From: Cervus elaphus
Lineage: Eukaryota; Chordata; Mammalia; Artiodactyla; Cervidae
Assembly (NCBI RefSeq): GCF_910594005.1
Contig: NC_057834.1
Span: 104,621,650 to 104,685,649, forward strand
Reading direction: 5' to 3'
Length of the DNA stretch: 64,000 nucleotides
Positions 37,085 to 48,665 of this stretch are shown here, in pieces. Each line of letters opens with the position of its first letter. The first letter of the stretch is position 1. A program made the translations under genes and the position numbers. The notes below the pieces were generated by a model. It was not told the origin of the DNA. It saw only the letters and a program-made list of their open reading frames with translations, and searched no databases.

Positions 37085-38130
37085 TTTTCATACATATGAC
37101 TTTAGCTCCAGGAGCTCTCTCATCCGTCTGCCACTCCCAAAAAGCTAAGGCATGAACACAATCCAGGCAACAAATAATCTTTTTACATATGACTCCTACC
37201 TTCCTGGGAGGGTTCAGCAGCATTATTAGTTTTAAAGGTATTTCTGGTCTGGTCTTAATTTCTGACAGGCACAGTGCTAACGTCCAGATAACTGACAGGG
37301 CTGACTTTCCTGGGAGAACCTTTCCACAAAATCTACCATTGCTCAGAGAATATGAGCACAGTGGTGTGTTAGAAGCATCCCATCAACAGTGGTTTGAGCT
37401 CAGTCATTCATCCCTTGGAACAACTCTCTCCTATAACATACCCAGCACTTAGCATCAGACCAGACATAATCTCCCTGCCTCTTAATTATTTACAAAGAAA
37501 TCACCACATAGTAAAGAGGCCCACATGTGCTTCAGGGAACTAGTCCTAAGAAGTCTCCCAGGACTTCATGACTGAGGAAGGGGTCCAGAGGAGAGCAAGT
37601 TATCAGATGAAAGGTTTTTCCTGGAAGAACTGCAAGTCAATCGTCACACAAAAATGGGGAGGGAGATACATGTCACTGTTCACACCGTATCCATGGTGCC
37701 AACCAGTACCACAAGCATAGAAAGTTCTAAAATGAACCAAATAGGGAGCAATTCATACTGAAAATAAAGCAAGTGGATACAACCAAAGCAGGAATTCTAC
37801 CCATGCACAAGTATTTTAGTTTGTGCTTCATACTACTTCAACAAATTAGAAAATCACTTTTCAGGTTTTTATCTTGGAGTACACTTAAATATTTATTTAG
37901 CTCATTATTTATTCATTTGAATTGTCTCCAATTATTATAGCAATGCCTGGTAGTCCTCTTCACCACTCTCTATCACTAAAGGGATTGGTCACATTTCCCA
38001 TTAGCAACTCCTATCTAAAGGGATTTATGGCCACTGTAAATAGCTGCTCTGGGCTGAGACTTGGCACAACGTTCTAACCCTGAGCATATTTGTGTTCCTG
38101 ATTTTAAGCTCTAAGCAGCACATTAAACAT

Positions 38131-38147
38131 ACACACACACACACACA
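38131..38147 (+). repeat. (AC)n microsatellite
   Basis: Eight and a half AC units. A second short AC run lies at 38310-38322. Confidence 0.9.
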
Positions 38148-38439
38148 GTTTAGGAGTTTATTTGGCTAACTGTAAGGGACTTTTTAATTTCTATATTTGG
38201 CTTCTCAGAAGAAGCCAATTTTTATTTTAGAGTTTACAATATTTTTCTAGACTCTTGCAACCCTCTTAAGTACCGTCAAGTCTCAGTTATTCAGAATCTG
38301 GGGCTAGAAAACACACACACACGTATTCATCTGCAGAGTATATAACACTGTACTAGTATTGTCCCACTACTTCATTCAATCCTATCCCATAAAGGTTGCT
38401 TATAACTTTACATGGTGGTGATGTTGCCAGTATCTCACA

Positions 38440-38540
38440 GTGAAATAATGTATAAAGCATTATCTTTACATGGACGACATTTCACTAAATCCTCACAGAG
38501 AGTGAAGTAGGCATTTATTGATGAAGAAAATGATTCTCAA
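38440..38540 (-). mobile_element. MIR SINE fragment
   Basis: 'tttcactaaatcctcacaga' and 'aggcatttattgatgaagaa' are reverse-MIR-like. It ends in an A run and a run of 11 G (38549-38559). Confidence 0.5.
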
Positions 38541-38684
38541 AAAAAAAAGGGGGGGGGGGAGTGTCTGAGTGAATAGGTGGGTGTGGAAGTTTATCAGCTG
38601 TCTTGAGTGAAGGTTTTAAGAAAAATGTGCATTTTTATCATAAAAGAAAACACGTCTGTCGTCATTAGCAGCTGACCATCACTA

Positions 38685-38860
38685 ACCCTCACTATGCACC
38701 CTACACCAAGCAAAGTTCTTTACCTTCATGGTTTCACAGTAAAACGCATTGTGAACGTTACACGATTCGAAATGAGGTACATATTTTTAAGTCTCTTTGG
38801 CCTACGAAGAAAGCAAGGACGAGCAGCCGGTAAGTGGCAGTCTGACAGAGGTCACTCAGC
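38685..38860 (-). mobile_element. MIR-like fragment
   Basis: 'caagcaaagttctttacctt' and 'gccggtaagtggcagtctga' fit reverse MIR order. Confidence 0.45.
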
Positions 38861-38865
38861 TTCAA

Positions 38866-39080
38866 AGTCTGATATTCTTAACCCTCCTGCCAACGCAGGA
38901 GACGTAAGAGACGCGGGTTCAATCCCTGGCTTGAGAAGTTCGCCTGGAGAAGGGCATGGCAACTTACTCCAGTATTCTCGCCTGAAGAATGCCATGGACA
39001 GAGAAGCCTCGAGGGCTGCTAGTCTGTAGGGTCGCAGAGTTGGACAAAACTGAAGTGACTTAGCAAGCACACATCGCACA
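38866..39080 (+). mobile_element. Bov-tA SINE, diverged
   Basis: 'cctgccaacgcaggagacgt', 'gcgggttcaatccctggctt', 'cagtattctcgcctgaagaa' and the tail 'tgaagtgacttagcaagcac'. Confidence 0.88.
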
Positions 39081-39238
39081 GTAACTCGTGGTTTCATGAA
39101 CAACCAATTAGCTTTTTGTTATTTTCCTACGAGTTTTATGTCCTGTTGTTAAACAGGGATGTGTGTGTGTGAGAGAGAGAGGTTTTTTCCCTTCATTCAA
39201 TATTTCTGGAGAGGCTGCTATGGCCCGTGCTCTGTTCT

Positions 39239-39610
39239 ATTTGAACTGCGGTGTTGGAGAAGACTCTTGAGAGTCCCTTGGATTGCAAGGAGCTGAATAC
39301 AGTCAATCCTAAAGGAAATCAACCCTGAATATTCACTGGAGCTGAAGCTCAGATACTCTGGCTACCTGATGCAAAGAACTGACTCAGAAAAGACCCTGAT
39401 GCTGGGAAATACTGAAGGCAGGAGGAGAAGGGGACAGCAGAGGATGAGATGGTTGGATGGCATCGCCTATTGGGTGGACATACCTTTGAGCAAGCTCGGG
39501 GAATTGGTAGTGAACAGGGGAGTTGGTGATGGACAGGGAAGCCTGGGGTGCTGCAGTCCATGGTGTAGCAAAGAGTCAGACACAACTGAGCGACTGAGCT
39601 GAACTGAATA
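39239..39610 (+). mobile_element. BovB LINE 3' fragment
   Basis: Starts in the BovB coding end ('ggtgttggagaagactcttg') and runs to the tail 'caactgagcgactgagctga'. The coding part is broken; it lies opposite to PATJ. Confidence 0.92.
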
Positions 39611-39675
39611 ATATTACTATTAATAATAATTTTGTTTGGAAATGTTTATTCTGGGGTGCTTACATCGTAAATGTA

Positions 39676-39715
39676 AGATATTCAGTAGACAAATGAGAGA
39701 TATTCAGTAGACAAA
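39676..39715 (+). repeat. Two direct copies, 22-bp period
   Basis: agatattcagtagacaaa at 39676-39693 and again at 39698-39715. Confidence 0.9.
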
Positions 39716-40204
39716 CTGAATATATTTCTGCCTAATGCTCAGTGTAGAGGTCAGGGCTGGAGGTGTGACTTAAATAAATAAAAGCCATGGAACTGAATAA
39801 GATGATTTAGGAAGAGAGATGATTAAAGGAGAAGGAAGAAGAGAAGAGAACCCAAGTTGAGCAACAGAATGCTCCAACATTTAGCAGCAGCCAGAAGGGT
39901 GACAAGAAAGAGAGTCAGTGACATAGAAACAGACTAGTCCTGGCCCAGAAGCAGAGCCGGTTACCAACTATAGTGAAAACCGAGGAGAGAGAAGTAGGTG
40001 CTGGGTCTGACAAGGTTATGGTCACTGGTGACTTTGAGAGTCCACACTGTCCAGTGTGGAGGAAAGGAAGGAAAGGAAGTGAGCGAAATATGTATGGTGA
40101 AGAGATGAAGTCGATATTGTACTTTTATATTGTTGATGTTACAGCATCCATGTTTTTCTATGTTGTCATAGGGTTGTAAAAAATACTTTTTAATGTCTCC
40201 ATAG

Positions 40205-40385
40205 CATGTATGAGACTTTTTAAAAAAGTTTTTGTAGGAGTATAGTTGATTTACAATGTTGCATTAGTTTCAGGTGAGTAACAAAGTGATTCAGTTATAC
40301 ATATACTCACTCTTTTTAAAATTCTTTCCCTCTATAGTTAATTACAGAGTATTGAGTAGAGTTCCCTGTGCTATTGAGTTTTACT
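40205..40385 (-). mobile_element. L1 3' end
   Basis: 'gtaggagtatagttgattta', 'caatgttgcattagtttcag' and 'gagttccctgtgctattgag' are a ruminant L1 3' end in reverse. Confidence 0.75.
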
Positions 40386-41747
40386 TTTTAATAATAAAAT
40401 ATAGAAGCACCCCCCCCAAAAAAAGGGAGGGGGGGTACATGGTAGGACATATGGTTCAGCTGTGGCAAATTCAGAACCAAAAGCAGCTCTTTTGACTTTC
40501 AAATCTGTGCCTCTTCCCCTATTCCAAATTCCTTCACCAGAAATCTATACTTCAGAATTCAACCAGTCTTCATGCTACCTTGTTACAACACAGTCTATTA
40601 CAAGGCAGAAGGCCCTTGGAATTCCAATCTCAGCTAAGGCACAGGGGACTCGGTTGATGGCTGGGATCACCCACACTTTCTTTAGTCAGATCTAGCCAAC
40701 GTTTATTACCTACCATGTACTAGTAATGAATTATACTTACTGCAACTGAGTTGTAAGCTAAAAATGCCTTAAATGATACTTTATGTTATGTATATTTACC
40801 ACAAAAAAAGTAAACTAAACCGGTTTTTACTTATATTTCCATATCTCCCAAATAAATATATCCCATTTCTCAATAACTCATAACTACATATTATGGAAAT
40901 ATTTTCCAAATGGCCTCCAATCTGCAGATTATCATGTGTGATACCATAAAATTAGGCCATATACTGTGCAAATAAGAAGAGAAAGACATGATTCAGCACC
41001 AACTTCCCATAAATGATAAAAGTCTAGGGCATTAATTCACATTAAGCATCCCAATATCATTTCTTGAACACTTATAAAAAATAAGCCATTTATTACACCT
41101 TAAAACAGGATCCCAACACCTGGCCTCCTATGCTTATGAACGAATTTGCCAATAGCCATAGTACTTTTTTCTCTGACCTTAAAATTCAACTCGAAATTCT
41201 CAACATACTCCTCCAGGTGACTGAACACTACTTAAAAAAAAAAATCCAACAAGAAACCTATTTGCTATCCTTGCCACTTCACTTTAAACAAATATAATTT
41301 TATAAAGAAATCTCTACTTCCAGGCCCATGAGATTCTAATCTTGGCCAAGACAATGAGGTTGATTCTATTACACCCAACCTAGGATTTCTTGTGGATCTA
41401 ACACTTGGAAGAATACTTTTCTACACAGCCTTCTCTAAGTTTGACAAAGTCCACACTTTTTTTTTAGACGCTCTGAAAGTAGTGTGATGTATTGAAAAAC
41501 CAATGAAATGGGAGTTACAAAAGATGAACTAAAGTCATAATTCTATCAATGGGTAAAGTTGGGGGAAATCAATGCCTTGTTTTCTTATCTATAAAATTAA
41601 GGGCTGTTGCTTGGATTTGTCTGCTGTGTTGGTGATAGAACTTTCCAGTCTAATAAAATCTCTCAAGGACTTATGTCAAAGCATAAGTGCTCTAGAATTG
41701 CTCCAACTGAAGAGAGGCTCAGAAGCCCGAGTAAGCCCACCAGAGGC

Positions 41748-41760
41748 TGCCATCTTGTGG
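41748..41760 (-). promoter_or_regulatory. CTCF-like motif (reverse)
   Basis: tgccatcttgtgg matches the reverse CTCF core YGCCMYCTRSTGG at all but one position (T at R). Motif match only. Confidence 0.35.
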
Positions 41761-42103
41761 GGAGGGAGTCCCAAAGAGACTGTTTGAAAGCCAGTCAGTA
41801 ACATATTAGCTTGAGGTTATCCAGCTCTAATTCTTACCAGAAATAATCATCAAAACCTGCAAATAAATACAAGTACATGTTTCAAACAAGGGTCAGGGAT
41901 TACAGTCTTAAAGAAAGAAATTTGAAAAAAAAATTATGCTGACAAACTAAAGTGGGACACTAGGTTCTTTCTTAATCATGTAAATAAGCATTCAAAAAAA
42001 GAACATCTCAGGAGTCCCAAAGGATAGAGATAATGAACCGAAAGTATATCATCTGCTTCTCTTATTACTACATAAGTTGTTAGTATTTTTCTTCATCTTT
42101 ATT

Positions 42104-42318
42104 TTTTCCAGCTTTATCTAGATATAATTGACATATAACATGTACAAGTTTAACATATACAACAAATGACTTGATAAATATATTGTGAAATCATTACCAC
42201 AATGAGGCTAATTAATACATCTATCACCTCACATAGTTTCCGTACTCTGTGTGTGTGTGTGTGTGTGTGTTAAGAATACTTAAGATCTACTATTTCAGCC
42301 ACTTTCAAGTATACAATA
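42104..42318. mobile_element. Old L1M 3' UTR-like fragment with TG repeat
   Basis: 'tctagatataattgacatat', 'tcattaccacaatgaggcta' and 'atctatcacctcacatagtt' are L1M 3' UTR words. A TG repeat lies inside it. Confidence 0.6.
42248..42271 (+). repeat. (TG)12 microsatellite
   Basis: Twelve uninterrupted TG units about 240 bp from the donor side of exon D. Confidence 0.95.
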
Positions 42319-42372
42319 CAGTTGTTGTTCAGTCACCCAGTCATGTCTGACTCTTTGCAATCCCATGGATAG
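42319..42372 (-). mobile_element. Bov-tA fragment
   Basis: 'gttgttcagtcacccagtca' and 'ctttgcaatcccatggatag': only the 3' ~50 bp remain. Confidence 0.75.
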
Positions 42373-42512
42373 TCAACAAGTATTTTTCAGTTTCTAGTAG
42401 TTTACATTATATTGGCATTAGTAATGTAACTCAGTGGATTTCTGGTGAGAACACATTTTCCCACAACTTAAAAATTCTTGCCCTGTATCTTTTTTCCCCT
42501 CAAAAATTTTAC

Positions 42513-42647
42513 CTCAAGAAGTTCATCCTCTGGCTGTAGGAGGTTCAGTGTATCAAGAGGACCACCTGGAGCAATCGAAGAGATATAATGGTGCCCATCA
42601 AAGGAATCCACTTCCATGCCAAGCCTCAGAGTGTGAATGGGCAGCAG
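42513..42647 (-). CDS. PATJ: PATJ coding exon D (first half of PDZ4)
   Basis: 45 codons from LLPIHTLRLGMEVDSFDGHH to LLQPEDELLE. This is the first half of PDZ4: strand A/B, the ligand loop and the strand leading to the GD-type turn (here PEDELLEV, completed in the next exon). PDZ domains bind the last residues of membrane proteins between strand B and helix B. Here the usual carboxylate-binding G-hydrophobic-G-hydrophobic loop is replaced by LRLGMEV, which keeps only one glycine. The acceptor is GGTGCAG and the donor is GAG|GTAAAA, a weaker donor than its neighbours. Both ends lie between codons. Confidence 0.95.
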
Positions 42648-42929
42648 CTGCACCAAAACATAGAGCAGAAATATAAACATGACATGGACACATCTGGCTG
42701 GTAATCTTCCATCAAATGTCACTTTGACATGATAGCCCCACCCCTTGAATCAGATCACGAAAATCCCAAAGAGACAATAACTGGAAAACTAGCCTCAAGT
42801 AAAATATGAAGTCATTTGTCATCTTGTTCTCACTGTTTCCCTTTCAGATTCCCTGGGAATAGAGACAGACATACGAAGTCTCCAATTCTAAGCTCTGGCA
42901 CTCCAAACTTCCAATTGGTCCCAGAATGT

Positions 42930-43262
42930 ATTCTTTGTTTCACTTTTCTGCAGGGCTTCTCATCCCTCCTTTTAATATATAACTTAAGTTCCATTCACAC
43001 TTCAATACCAAAAGCAGTGTCAGCTTCCATGAAGCCCTTCCTGTTATCTGAGTTAATTCACCTCCATCTGGAGGTGATATAAGGGTAGATATAAGACCAC
43101 CCTGTATACATCTCCATCACACTTCACAACACACTGTGTTTAAAATTCCTATTTTCTTAACTGCCTCCCTGCTTGAGGGTATCTTTTCTCTCTGTAACCT
43201 TAGACCCTAGAATAGTACCAGGCATCTGAAGATGGACTTATAACATGTTATTTGAACTAATT
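42930..43262 (+). mobile_element. L2 LINE 3' end
   Basis: 'ccatgaagcccttcctgtta', 'aactgcctccctgcttgagg' and 'agaatagtaccaggcatctg' in L2 order. The 88-codon ORF at 42816-43082 overlaps it. Confidence 0.6.
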
Positions 43263-43511
43263 CATGAAAGATGGTACCTCTTTCAAGTGTCTTTTTCCAT
43301 CTCACCAGTTTAAGATAGAATACTTTCTGATGTGGGGGAGGCATGGGTGTGAAATAAAGAAGGCAATTGTTATTCTACTCTCAGAAGGTAAGAAAATTGG
43401 TGTCTTAATGTTGTTGGCTATAAAGATCAAGGGCATTGACCAAACTCCATGCCCTTCACTTTCAAAACTGGAGCCAATGATTTCTCACTGTGGCTATATA
43501 AACTCAAATAT

Positions 43512-43712
43512 GGTTCAGTTCAGTCGCTCAGTCATGTCCAACTCTTTGCGACCGCATGAATCACAGCACGCCAGGCCTCCCTGTCCATCACCAACTCCCG
43601 AAGTTCATTCAAACTCATGTCCATCAAGTCGGTGATGCCATCCAGCCATCTCATCCTCTGCTGTCCCCTTCTCTGTCCCCTTCTCCTCCTGCCCCCAACC
43701 ACCCCCCAGCAA
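43512..43712 (-). mobile_element. BovB 3' tail
   Basis: 'gttcagttcagtcgctcagt', 'agcacgccaggcctccctgt' and 'aagtcggtgatgccatccag' on the plus strand. The last ~200 bp of BovB. Confidence 0.92.
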
Positions 43713-44504
43713 ATATGGTAAATGGTACTAATTACAATTTATACTTCCTATATCAACAGTCCATTTATCTAAAATACCAGGCCCATCTCTAATGGTGTAT
43801 TTGCTGAGGAGGAAACCCTACACAAGGTGGCAATGCACTCATGACATGGCTCTTTCCCTCATATTTCCCTTTCTCTGTGATTATTTATCCTGAAGCTTGT
43901 CACCTCCCCTTAGTCATCTGCTCTGAGTCCCCGGAGTTCCACATGCCTTGCTTCAGACACCACCTGGGGCTCATTTCCATGCCACTACAGGCACACAGAC
44001 AAATGTGAAGTGGCAATGAAGCCAGCTGACTATGGCCACAATGGCTTAAATCAGGCATGAGGAACTCCTGGCCTTGGGCTAATTTTCTGAAAATTAAATG
44101 CTCTTGACCAAGCACCTCAGGATCTAGTCATCTCGGGCAATGAGCTGTTCTAGCAGTGTGAAAGTAAGATTGTTTTTATTTTTGTTTCTTCTCTGTGATT
44201 TCTTCATTTCTCACTGCTGCTATCTCATTCTGTTTCGTCATTGTACCCAATCTTTTACTATCAAGCTAGGAGATAATAGGGTCCTTTCCTTTAGCACTGA
44301 AAGGTGAATAAAAGCTCTGAGAAATGTTCTGTAATAGCAGTTTACCCATCCATCTCTGCCAACTCTCTTCCTTCCTTCCTTATGAGCCAAACGCTAGAGC
44401 AGAGAGTGGCCAGTGGGTCCCCAAAGGTTTGCTGAAGTCTGCTTGCAAGAGCAGATTCTTCCATTTTCAGGAATTCTGTAAGCCGGTTGTTGATGACAGC
44501 CATT

Positions 44505-44672
44505 ATTAAACATGAAATTATACAAATAATTAAACAAATAAAGTAGTATTAAAAATAAATTAGTAAGTAAATTTATTTAACAATTTTAAAAATTAAAAAA
44601 TAAATTTATAAATAATAAATGAATTTATTTTTATTTAACAATTAAACAAATAAATAAATATTAAAAAAATAT
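44505..44672 (+). repeat. AT-rich low-complexity block
   Basis: Imperfect repeats of aattaaacaaataaa and aaatttatttaacaatt with almost no G or C. Confidence 0.85.
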
Positions 44673-44675
44673 ATG

Positions 44676-44768
44676 TAGTGGAGCTTCCTTGGTGGTCCTT
44701 GGTGATTAAGAATCCATCTTGTAATGCAGGGGACAGCTGTTCAATCCCTGCTCTGGTAAGATCCCACA
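44676..44768 (+). mobile_element. CHR-type SINE head
   Basis: 'gagcttccttggtggtcctt', 'cttgtaatgcaggggacagc' and 'tgttcaatccctgctctggt' form the tRNA-like head; the body is missing. Confidence 0.75.
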
Positions 44769-44774
44769 GTCTCT

Positions 44775-45180
44775 ATCCTATGGTACTAACATCTAGTGTG
44801 GAAGACAGATAATATAAACAAGCAAGACAGCAAGCAGACTCAAGCAAAACAAAATAAGTCAATAAACAATGCACCAAGAAACAAGTGAAATATAAATCTC
44901 AAATTACTGTGGTAAGTGCTACGAAGGAGCTAATCAATGTCAGGACATCAGACACAACCATGATGGTTATTTTGAAAAGTTGGTCAGAGTAGGTTTCACA
45001 CAGATGGGGACATGTAAGGTGAGATTCAAAGGATAAGAATGAGTCACCTCTACAAAGAACCTGCTGGTAGACTGCTTGTGGGAGGTAAGTGAAAAAGGTA
45101 ATTGCTAAATTTTTGGTTTGAGCAACAGGGTAGACAGTGGTGGTAATTCCTACAAAGAAATAAGTGCCCAAATTAAAATG
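44775..45180 (-). mobile_element. L2-like LINE fragment
   Basis: 'agtgtggaagacagataata', 'ctgtggtaagtgctacgaag', 'ggtcagagtaggtttcacac' and 'atgtaaggtgagattcaaag' read like reverse L2. It explains the 90-codon ORF at 44899-45171. Confidence 0.5.
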
Positions 45181-46502
45181 GACATTGCTGCACAGAGAGA
45201 TCTTTGCTGCTTGTATAATAGCATGCCCCCATAAAAAATAGAAGGATCAAGGAGGGAACTGATCCTAGGCTCCCCTCCAAGCCCCTTACTAAACCTGCTC
45301 TATTTCCCTTCTCCATGAACAGTTGATGTCAGGAACAGGCTGGAGCACCGCAGAGCAGCACCAGCTTACTCAAGGAATCCCCTGCCCACCAGATGCAGAG
45401 CTATGCCCCTCTAGGCTACTCCCCTAGATATCGGTAAATACCACACGCTCCCTAGAAGCTTGCGTGAAACACCTATGCTCCACCTTCAATCATACTGAAC
45501 AGATAAACTAGAAATGATGTTTACAAAATCTGTCAATCTAAAAGATGCCTACCTAATATTAGTTCTAAATCTAAATCTGAGTACAGCTGGGTTTCTGAGA
45601 CTTCATGTTACGTGGCTCCAGGTGTCTCTGTGGGAGCAGGACTATTTAATTACTTGTCCCAGCTGCATTTAGCAACTAAACAAATCAACCATTTCATCTG
45701 TCTCTTTCAGTAGTCCACCCTTTCAGAATTCTGAGAGCAGAAAGTGCTAAAATGACAGGAGTAGGTGTCAACAGATGATTGACGCCTTCGCACACAAAAC
45801 ACGTTATGCTTTTTGCTGCTAACTCAATGTGCTTTGCAAGGGGTCCTACTTAACTTGACAAAGTTAATTGAGCAGCAGGATGTTCATGATCCTGATATGA
45901 CAAGTAAAGGATACAAGGAATCGGATCCAAGGAAAGTGTGACCATTGGGTGATTTACTGTTGACGCTAAAATGATGAAGATCAAATGAGATCAAGAAAGC
46001 AAGAGGCCTTCACCCTATGAGTGGAGAGAACAGTCAGGAAACAAGCTGCAGTTCATTCATTTCATCTTGTCCCTCAAACAAGATATCAAAGTACTCAAGT
46101 GGGAATATAAATGTTGCTCCAGGGTTAAAAAAAAAAAAAGCTTCTGAAAAAGAATAGCTATGTCAATGGTATGGGGAGGAGGCTTCCAAGAAAGTTGAAC
46201 TTAAAATAGAACAGAAAAGATCCTATGACTAGTTCTTATATACACGCACACCTCTCTCTCTCTTTTTCTTTCACTGGAGATATTACATAACCATTTATGT
46301 TTAAAGATTAGGTAGAAAGAGTTGGTAAATTTACCCCAAATAAAAACACACTTTCCAAGAATGCGGCTAAAACTTTTAAACTAATGATGAAACACAGGAT
46401 AATGGCCTCCAAAGTGAGGTATATTCACATAGAAGTTGTGCAAGACAGTCAACCTAGAAGAGCTTGATTTATATTAGTTTCTCTCATCTGTCTAAAATTT
46501 TA

Positions 46503-46650
46503 ATTCTGGGGAATTCCCTGGCAGTCCAGTGGTTAAGACTCCATGCTTTCACTGCCAAGGACCCATATTTAATCCCTGGTCAAGGAACTAAGATGCCACA
46601 AGTCACACGACATGAACTAAAAAAAATTAAAATTTTAACTCTGAATGTTC
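46503..46650 (+). mobile_element. Short CHR-1-like SINE
   Basis: 'tggggaattccctggcagtc', 'cagtggttaagactccatgc' and 'tttaatccctggtcaaggaa', ending in an A-rich tail. Confidence 0.75.
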
Positions 46651-47039
46651 AAAAAATAAATATTACATACTCTGCTGTAGAGAAATATATTGAATATCTC
46701 TTCAGCTACCTTACACCGAGGTCAAGCATCAGCTGCCATTTCCCATTTCAGATAGCATTTGTTACCTGTCTGGCCCAAGAGATATTTGAGCATTTGACAC
46801 CTAACCTGACACTCTGCCCTTATGGCTCTTTCTCTCTACCTTTACTAATGGTATTTCATCCACCTTGAATATCCACTGTTCTTATTTCTCCAAACTCATT
46901 CTTGAGAGTATAGTTCATCCTCACATAAGCCTCCTTCATCTGTCTTGAGGAAGTAACCCCTCCTTCCTTGAATACAGCTGACCAATTCAGGGTTAGAGGC
47001 ACTGGCTCTCTACACAATTGAAAATCTGGGTATAACTTA

Positions 47040-47402
47040 CAGTCAGCCCTCCATATCTGAGGTTCCTCCATATCTGAGGATGGTGTAGTACTGTAGTGTT
47101 GCTGTTTACTCAGCCATGTCCTACTCTTTATGGCCCAATGGGCTGTAGCCTGCCAGACTCCTCTGTGCATGTGCCTCTTCAGGCAAGAATATTGGAGTGG
47201 GTTACCAAGTTCTGCTCCAAAAGATCTTCCCAACCCAGAGCTCAGACCCGTGTCTCTTATATCTCTTATATTGGCAAGCAGGTTCTTCACTACTAGCACC
47301 ACCCACGAAGACCATAGTACTATAGTATGTACTGTTAAAAAATTCTGCATATAAGTGCACCCATGCAGTTCACACCCATGTTGTTCAAGGGTCAACTGCA
47401 CA
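47040..47402. mobile_element. Tigger/MER2-like DNA transposon split by a SINE
   Basis: The left end reads cagtcagccctccatatctg and the right end read in reverse reads cagttgacccttgaacaaca, an inverted pair typical of TcMar-Tigger ends, next to TA on the left. The interior is removed or replaced by a Bov-tA. No transposase. Confidence 0.6.
47096..47315 (-). mobile_element. Bov-tA SINE nested in the Tigger-like element
   Basis: 'actcagccatgtcctactct', 'atattggagtgggttaccaa' and 'tctcttatattggcaagcag' on the plus strand. Near repeats tagtactgtag (left) and tagtactatag (right) may be the target duplication. Confidence 0.8.
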
Positions 47403-47831
47403 CATAAGGCATCCTAGCAAAACCTGAATAATAATTCTCAATGAAGTGAGGCAAGGAAGGAATCACAGTTCCCCTTAGAGACCTCACCCCAAACCTACAA
47501 AATAAGAATGTTAGTCAGCAGGAACAAAATCGGGCATGCCTATTTTGAAAAAGCTCCTCTGATGTTTCTGATAGGCCACCTGCCCTACTAGATAACCACT
47601 GTCACTACGGTTATTTGATTCTGTATCTTATGTTATTCACTCAAAAAGAGGCCAGAAAATTATATACTTAAGAATATAAATACATACTTAAGAATTGGTA
47701 AGAGTGGCTGGTTGCCTCTGCGGAGAACAAGGGAACTGGGATGGGTGGGAAACATATTTTGCAGTACTTGCTTCTGAAACTTTTAGATTTTATGTTTTGT
47801 CCATATATTATCTACTCAAACAGAAAAGCAT

Positions 47832-48665
47832 AAAGAATGGCACAGACTCAGGAGCCAGATAACTCCTGATTTGTTTTCTGAATTTTGCCACTTACTAGCT
47901 GGCTTAAAACTCAACATTCAAAAAACTAAGATCATGGCATCTGGTCCCATCACTTCATGGCAAATACATGGGGAAACAATGGAAACAGTGAGAGACTTTA
48001 TTTTCTTGGGCTCCAAAATCACTGCAGATGGTGACTGCAGCCATGAAATTAAAAGATGCTTGCTCCTTGAAAGAAAAGCTATGACAAACCTAGACAGCAT
48101 ATTAAAAGCAGAGACATCACTTTGCTGACAAAGGTCCATCTAGTCAAAGCTATGGTTTTTCCAATAGTCATGTGTGGATGTGAGAGTTGGACCATAAGGA
48201 AAGCCAAGTCCCAAAGAACTGATGTTTTCAAACTGTGGGGTTGGAAAAGACTCTTGAGAGTCCCTTGGACTGTCAGGAGATCAAACCAGTCAATCCTAAA
48301 GGAAATCAATCCTGAATATTCATTAGAAGGACTGATGCTGAAGCTGCAATATTTTGGCCACCTAACATGAAGAGCCGATTCATTGGAAAAGACCCTGATG
48401 CTGGAAAAGATTGAACACGGGAAGAGAAGGGGAGGACAGAGGATGAGATAGTTGGATGGCATCACCGACTCAACGGACATGAGTTTGAGCAAGCTCCAGG
48501 GGATGGTGAAGGACAGTGAAGTCTGGCGCAGTCCATGGGGTCCAAGGACCCCAGTGGACATGACTGAGCGACTGAAGAGCAAAAGCTGTGTATGATCCTG
48601 GGCAGGTCACTTCACCTACCTGACAGTTTCCGCATACTAAAAATGGAAAGGAGGAAATAGATGCT
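47832..48665 (+). mobile_element. MIR SINE split by a BovB
   Basis: The left part (47832-47901) ends 'gccacttactagctg' and the right part (48584-48665) resumes 'agctgtgtatgatcctgggc'. Together they give an ordinary MIR with the BovB between. Confidence 0.7.
47902..48583 (+). mobile_element. BovB LINE 3' fragment inside a MIR
   Basis: It starts near the end of the reverse-transcriptase ORF (LKLNIQKTKIMASGPITSWQ), continues with SKITADGDCSHEIKRCLLLE, breaks frame at about 48125, then VKAMVFPIVMCGCESWTIRK and so on to the 3' tail. It is dead, with ORFs at 47871-48128 and 48122-48370 in two frames, and lies opposite to PATJ. Confidence 0.94.

Larger units (their letters stand above)
36194..42512 (-). 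other. PATJ: PATJ intron between exons D and E
   Basis: 6319 nt. It holds a small duplicated/inverted AT motif (37023-37084), CA repeats, MIR fragments, a Bov-tA, a BovB tail, an L1 end, and an L1M-like piece with a TG repeat. The stretches 36260-37020, 37100-38130 and 40390-41470 show no repeat or gene I can name. Confidence 0.8.

Noticed and set aside
43808..43825. Third CTCF motif (cacaaggtggcaa)
   Set aside because: At least two mismatches to the core, including an important position.
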